A stretch of 6,147 nucleotides of DNA, taken from positions 1 to 6,147 of the forward strand of contig DAOVAK010000184.1 in assembly GCA_030671095.1 (NCBI GenBank). Reading direction: 5' to 3'. Every line of letters begins with the position of its first letter. Within the stretch, counting starts at the first letter, position 1. Of the stretch, positions 5,419 to 6,147 are shown in pieces. This DNA is from Deltaproteobacteria bacterium. Its GTDB lineage: Bacteria > Desulfobacterota > DSM-4660 > Desulfatiglandales > HGW-15. The translations under genes and the position numbers were made by a program. The notes below the pieces were generated by a model. It was given only the letters and a program-made list of their open reading frames with translations. It had not been told where the DNA came from and made no database searches.

Positions 5419-6147
5419 ATGATCCAAGATGATCATGCCAAAATCCGCGAGATTGCAACCGGACCTCTCCGCGGCTTGGTCGTTGTCAATTCGATGATTG
5501 ACCAGTTTCTCCGGGATGGTGGGAATCCCGGCCAGCTCTTGCGGGATGGGGCCACACTCTTAAAGTCAACCGGCTCAACCAGGTCGGCGCTGGTGGAGCT
5601 CAACAATTTCAAGGTGGATGGTAAAGTAGGGAGACTGTATGTGAAAGAGTTCCGTTTCAAGGGTCCCATACATTCTCTGAAGCCCCTGATTCGCCAACAC
5701 CGCGCCCAAATCATGTGGAAGGTTTCCTGGCATCTTCTCAATCACTCCATCCCGGTCCCAGAACCTGAAGGATATGTGCTTAAGCAGAAAGGCCCAATCT
5801 GTCTGGGAGGATATTTTTTCTCCAAAGCCCTGCGGAGATGTCCTAGTCTCAGCGAACTCACAGCAAATCTGGAGCAACTCACCGAAAGGTTATCTTCAGG
5901 AGGTTTAAACCGGGCTCTGGCGCATTACGTTGCAGCGCTCCATAACAGTGGCGCGATCCACGGCGACCTTAAGTGGGCGAATATCTTGGTTCACCAAAAG
6001 GAAAATCAACTTTGGCTGGTAGACCTCGATGCAGGGAAGCTTGGTGGCCGCTCTCTGGGTCCCAAAGCGGTTGCTCGCGATCTTGCCCGATTTGTCCTCT
6101 CCGGCCTGGAAGCAGGAATTGACGGAGCCATTCTGGCTGGATTCTTA
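5419..6147 (+). CDS. Kdo/WaaP-superfamily LPS kinase, HGDLK type (kinase 3, 3' end outside window)
   Basis: There are 243 residues without a stop before the window ends. The Kdo/WaaP kinase fold is visible: Y-V-K-E-F at 74-78 with candidate ATP lysine K76, the catalytic loop A-I-H-G-D-L-K-W-A-N-I-L-V (179-191) with D183 and N188, and L-V-D-L-D-A-G at 200-206 with metal-binding D202. A-V-A-R-D-L-A-R-F at 217-225 matches the conserved helix after the active site. It should phosphorylate a core sugar; which one is not known. It shares the K-E-F and L-I-R pattern with kinase 2 and probably derives from the same subfamily. ATG 5419 is preferred for its GGAG site, but the frame is open back to 5350. 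Kinase 2 carries T-G-V-V-L near its own start, resembling N-G-V-V-M here, so the natural N-terminus may lie upstream (GTG 5383, TTG 5377, or ATG 5346 with a +1 shift). Confidence 0.87.
   Translation, partial: MIQDDHAKIREIATGPLRGLVVVNSMIDQFLRDGGNPGQLLRDGATLLKSTGSTRSALVELNNFKVDGKVGRLYVKEFRFKGPIHSLKPLIRQHRAQIMWKVSWHLLNHSIPVPEPEGYVLKQKGPICLGGYFFSKALRRCPSLSELTANLEQLTERLSSGGLNRALAHYVAALHNSGAIHGDLKWANILVHQKENQLWLVDLDAGKLGGRSLGPKAVARDLARFVLSGLEAGIDGAILAGFL

Overview
The window is a run of seven or eight genes, all on the plus strand, for building and decorating the lipopolysaccharide (LPS) core of a Gram-negative bacterium. The mix of a GT9 heptosyltransferase, a small Trm112-like zinc-ribbon protein, a WaaG-like GT4, a WaaP-type kinase and ADE-motif GT2 enzymes, together with TTG/GTG starts, suggests a Desulfobacterota (former Deltaproteobacteria) genome. 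That taxonomic call is inference from gene content and has not been tested by a search.

Layout: 1-302 is the C-terminal end of a heptosyltransferase. 306-476 is a 56-residue Trm112-like protein. 555-1685 (or from TTG 528) is a WaaG-like glycosyltransferase. 1689-2510 is a WaaP-like heptose kinase. 2518-3414 and 3618-4514 are two paralogous GT2 glycosyltransferases of exactly equal length (298 aa, 198 identical positions by hand count). The 203-bp gap between them holds an inverted pair of REP-like palindromes. 4528-5349 is a second Kdo/WaaP-superfamily kinase, and 5419-6147 is a third one that runs off the window. Most gaps are 3 to 13 bp, so the set reads as an operon, possibly with a break or attenuation point in the 203-bp gap.

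How the genes may work together: GT9 adds heptose to the Kdo-lipid A stub, the WaaG-like enzyme adds a hexose to the heptose, and the WaaP-like kinase phosphorylates heptose I. The two GT2 enzymes and the two extra kinases then probably extend and further phosphorylate the core. Only the first part follows known enterobacterial core assembly; acceptors of the GT2 pair and of kinases 2 and 3 are unknown.

The points most worth a second look are: (i) the start of the third kinase, where an ATGA overlap with the preceding stop opens a short frame that ends in CTT TGA, the core of the prfB +1 frameshift site, and where dropping one base restores a continuous N-terminus; (ii) the GT2 pair, whose differences concentrate in one segment of about 30 residues; (iii) three kinases of the WaaP superfamily in under 4.5 kb; (iv) the REP-like inverted pair between the GT2 copies.
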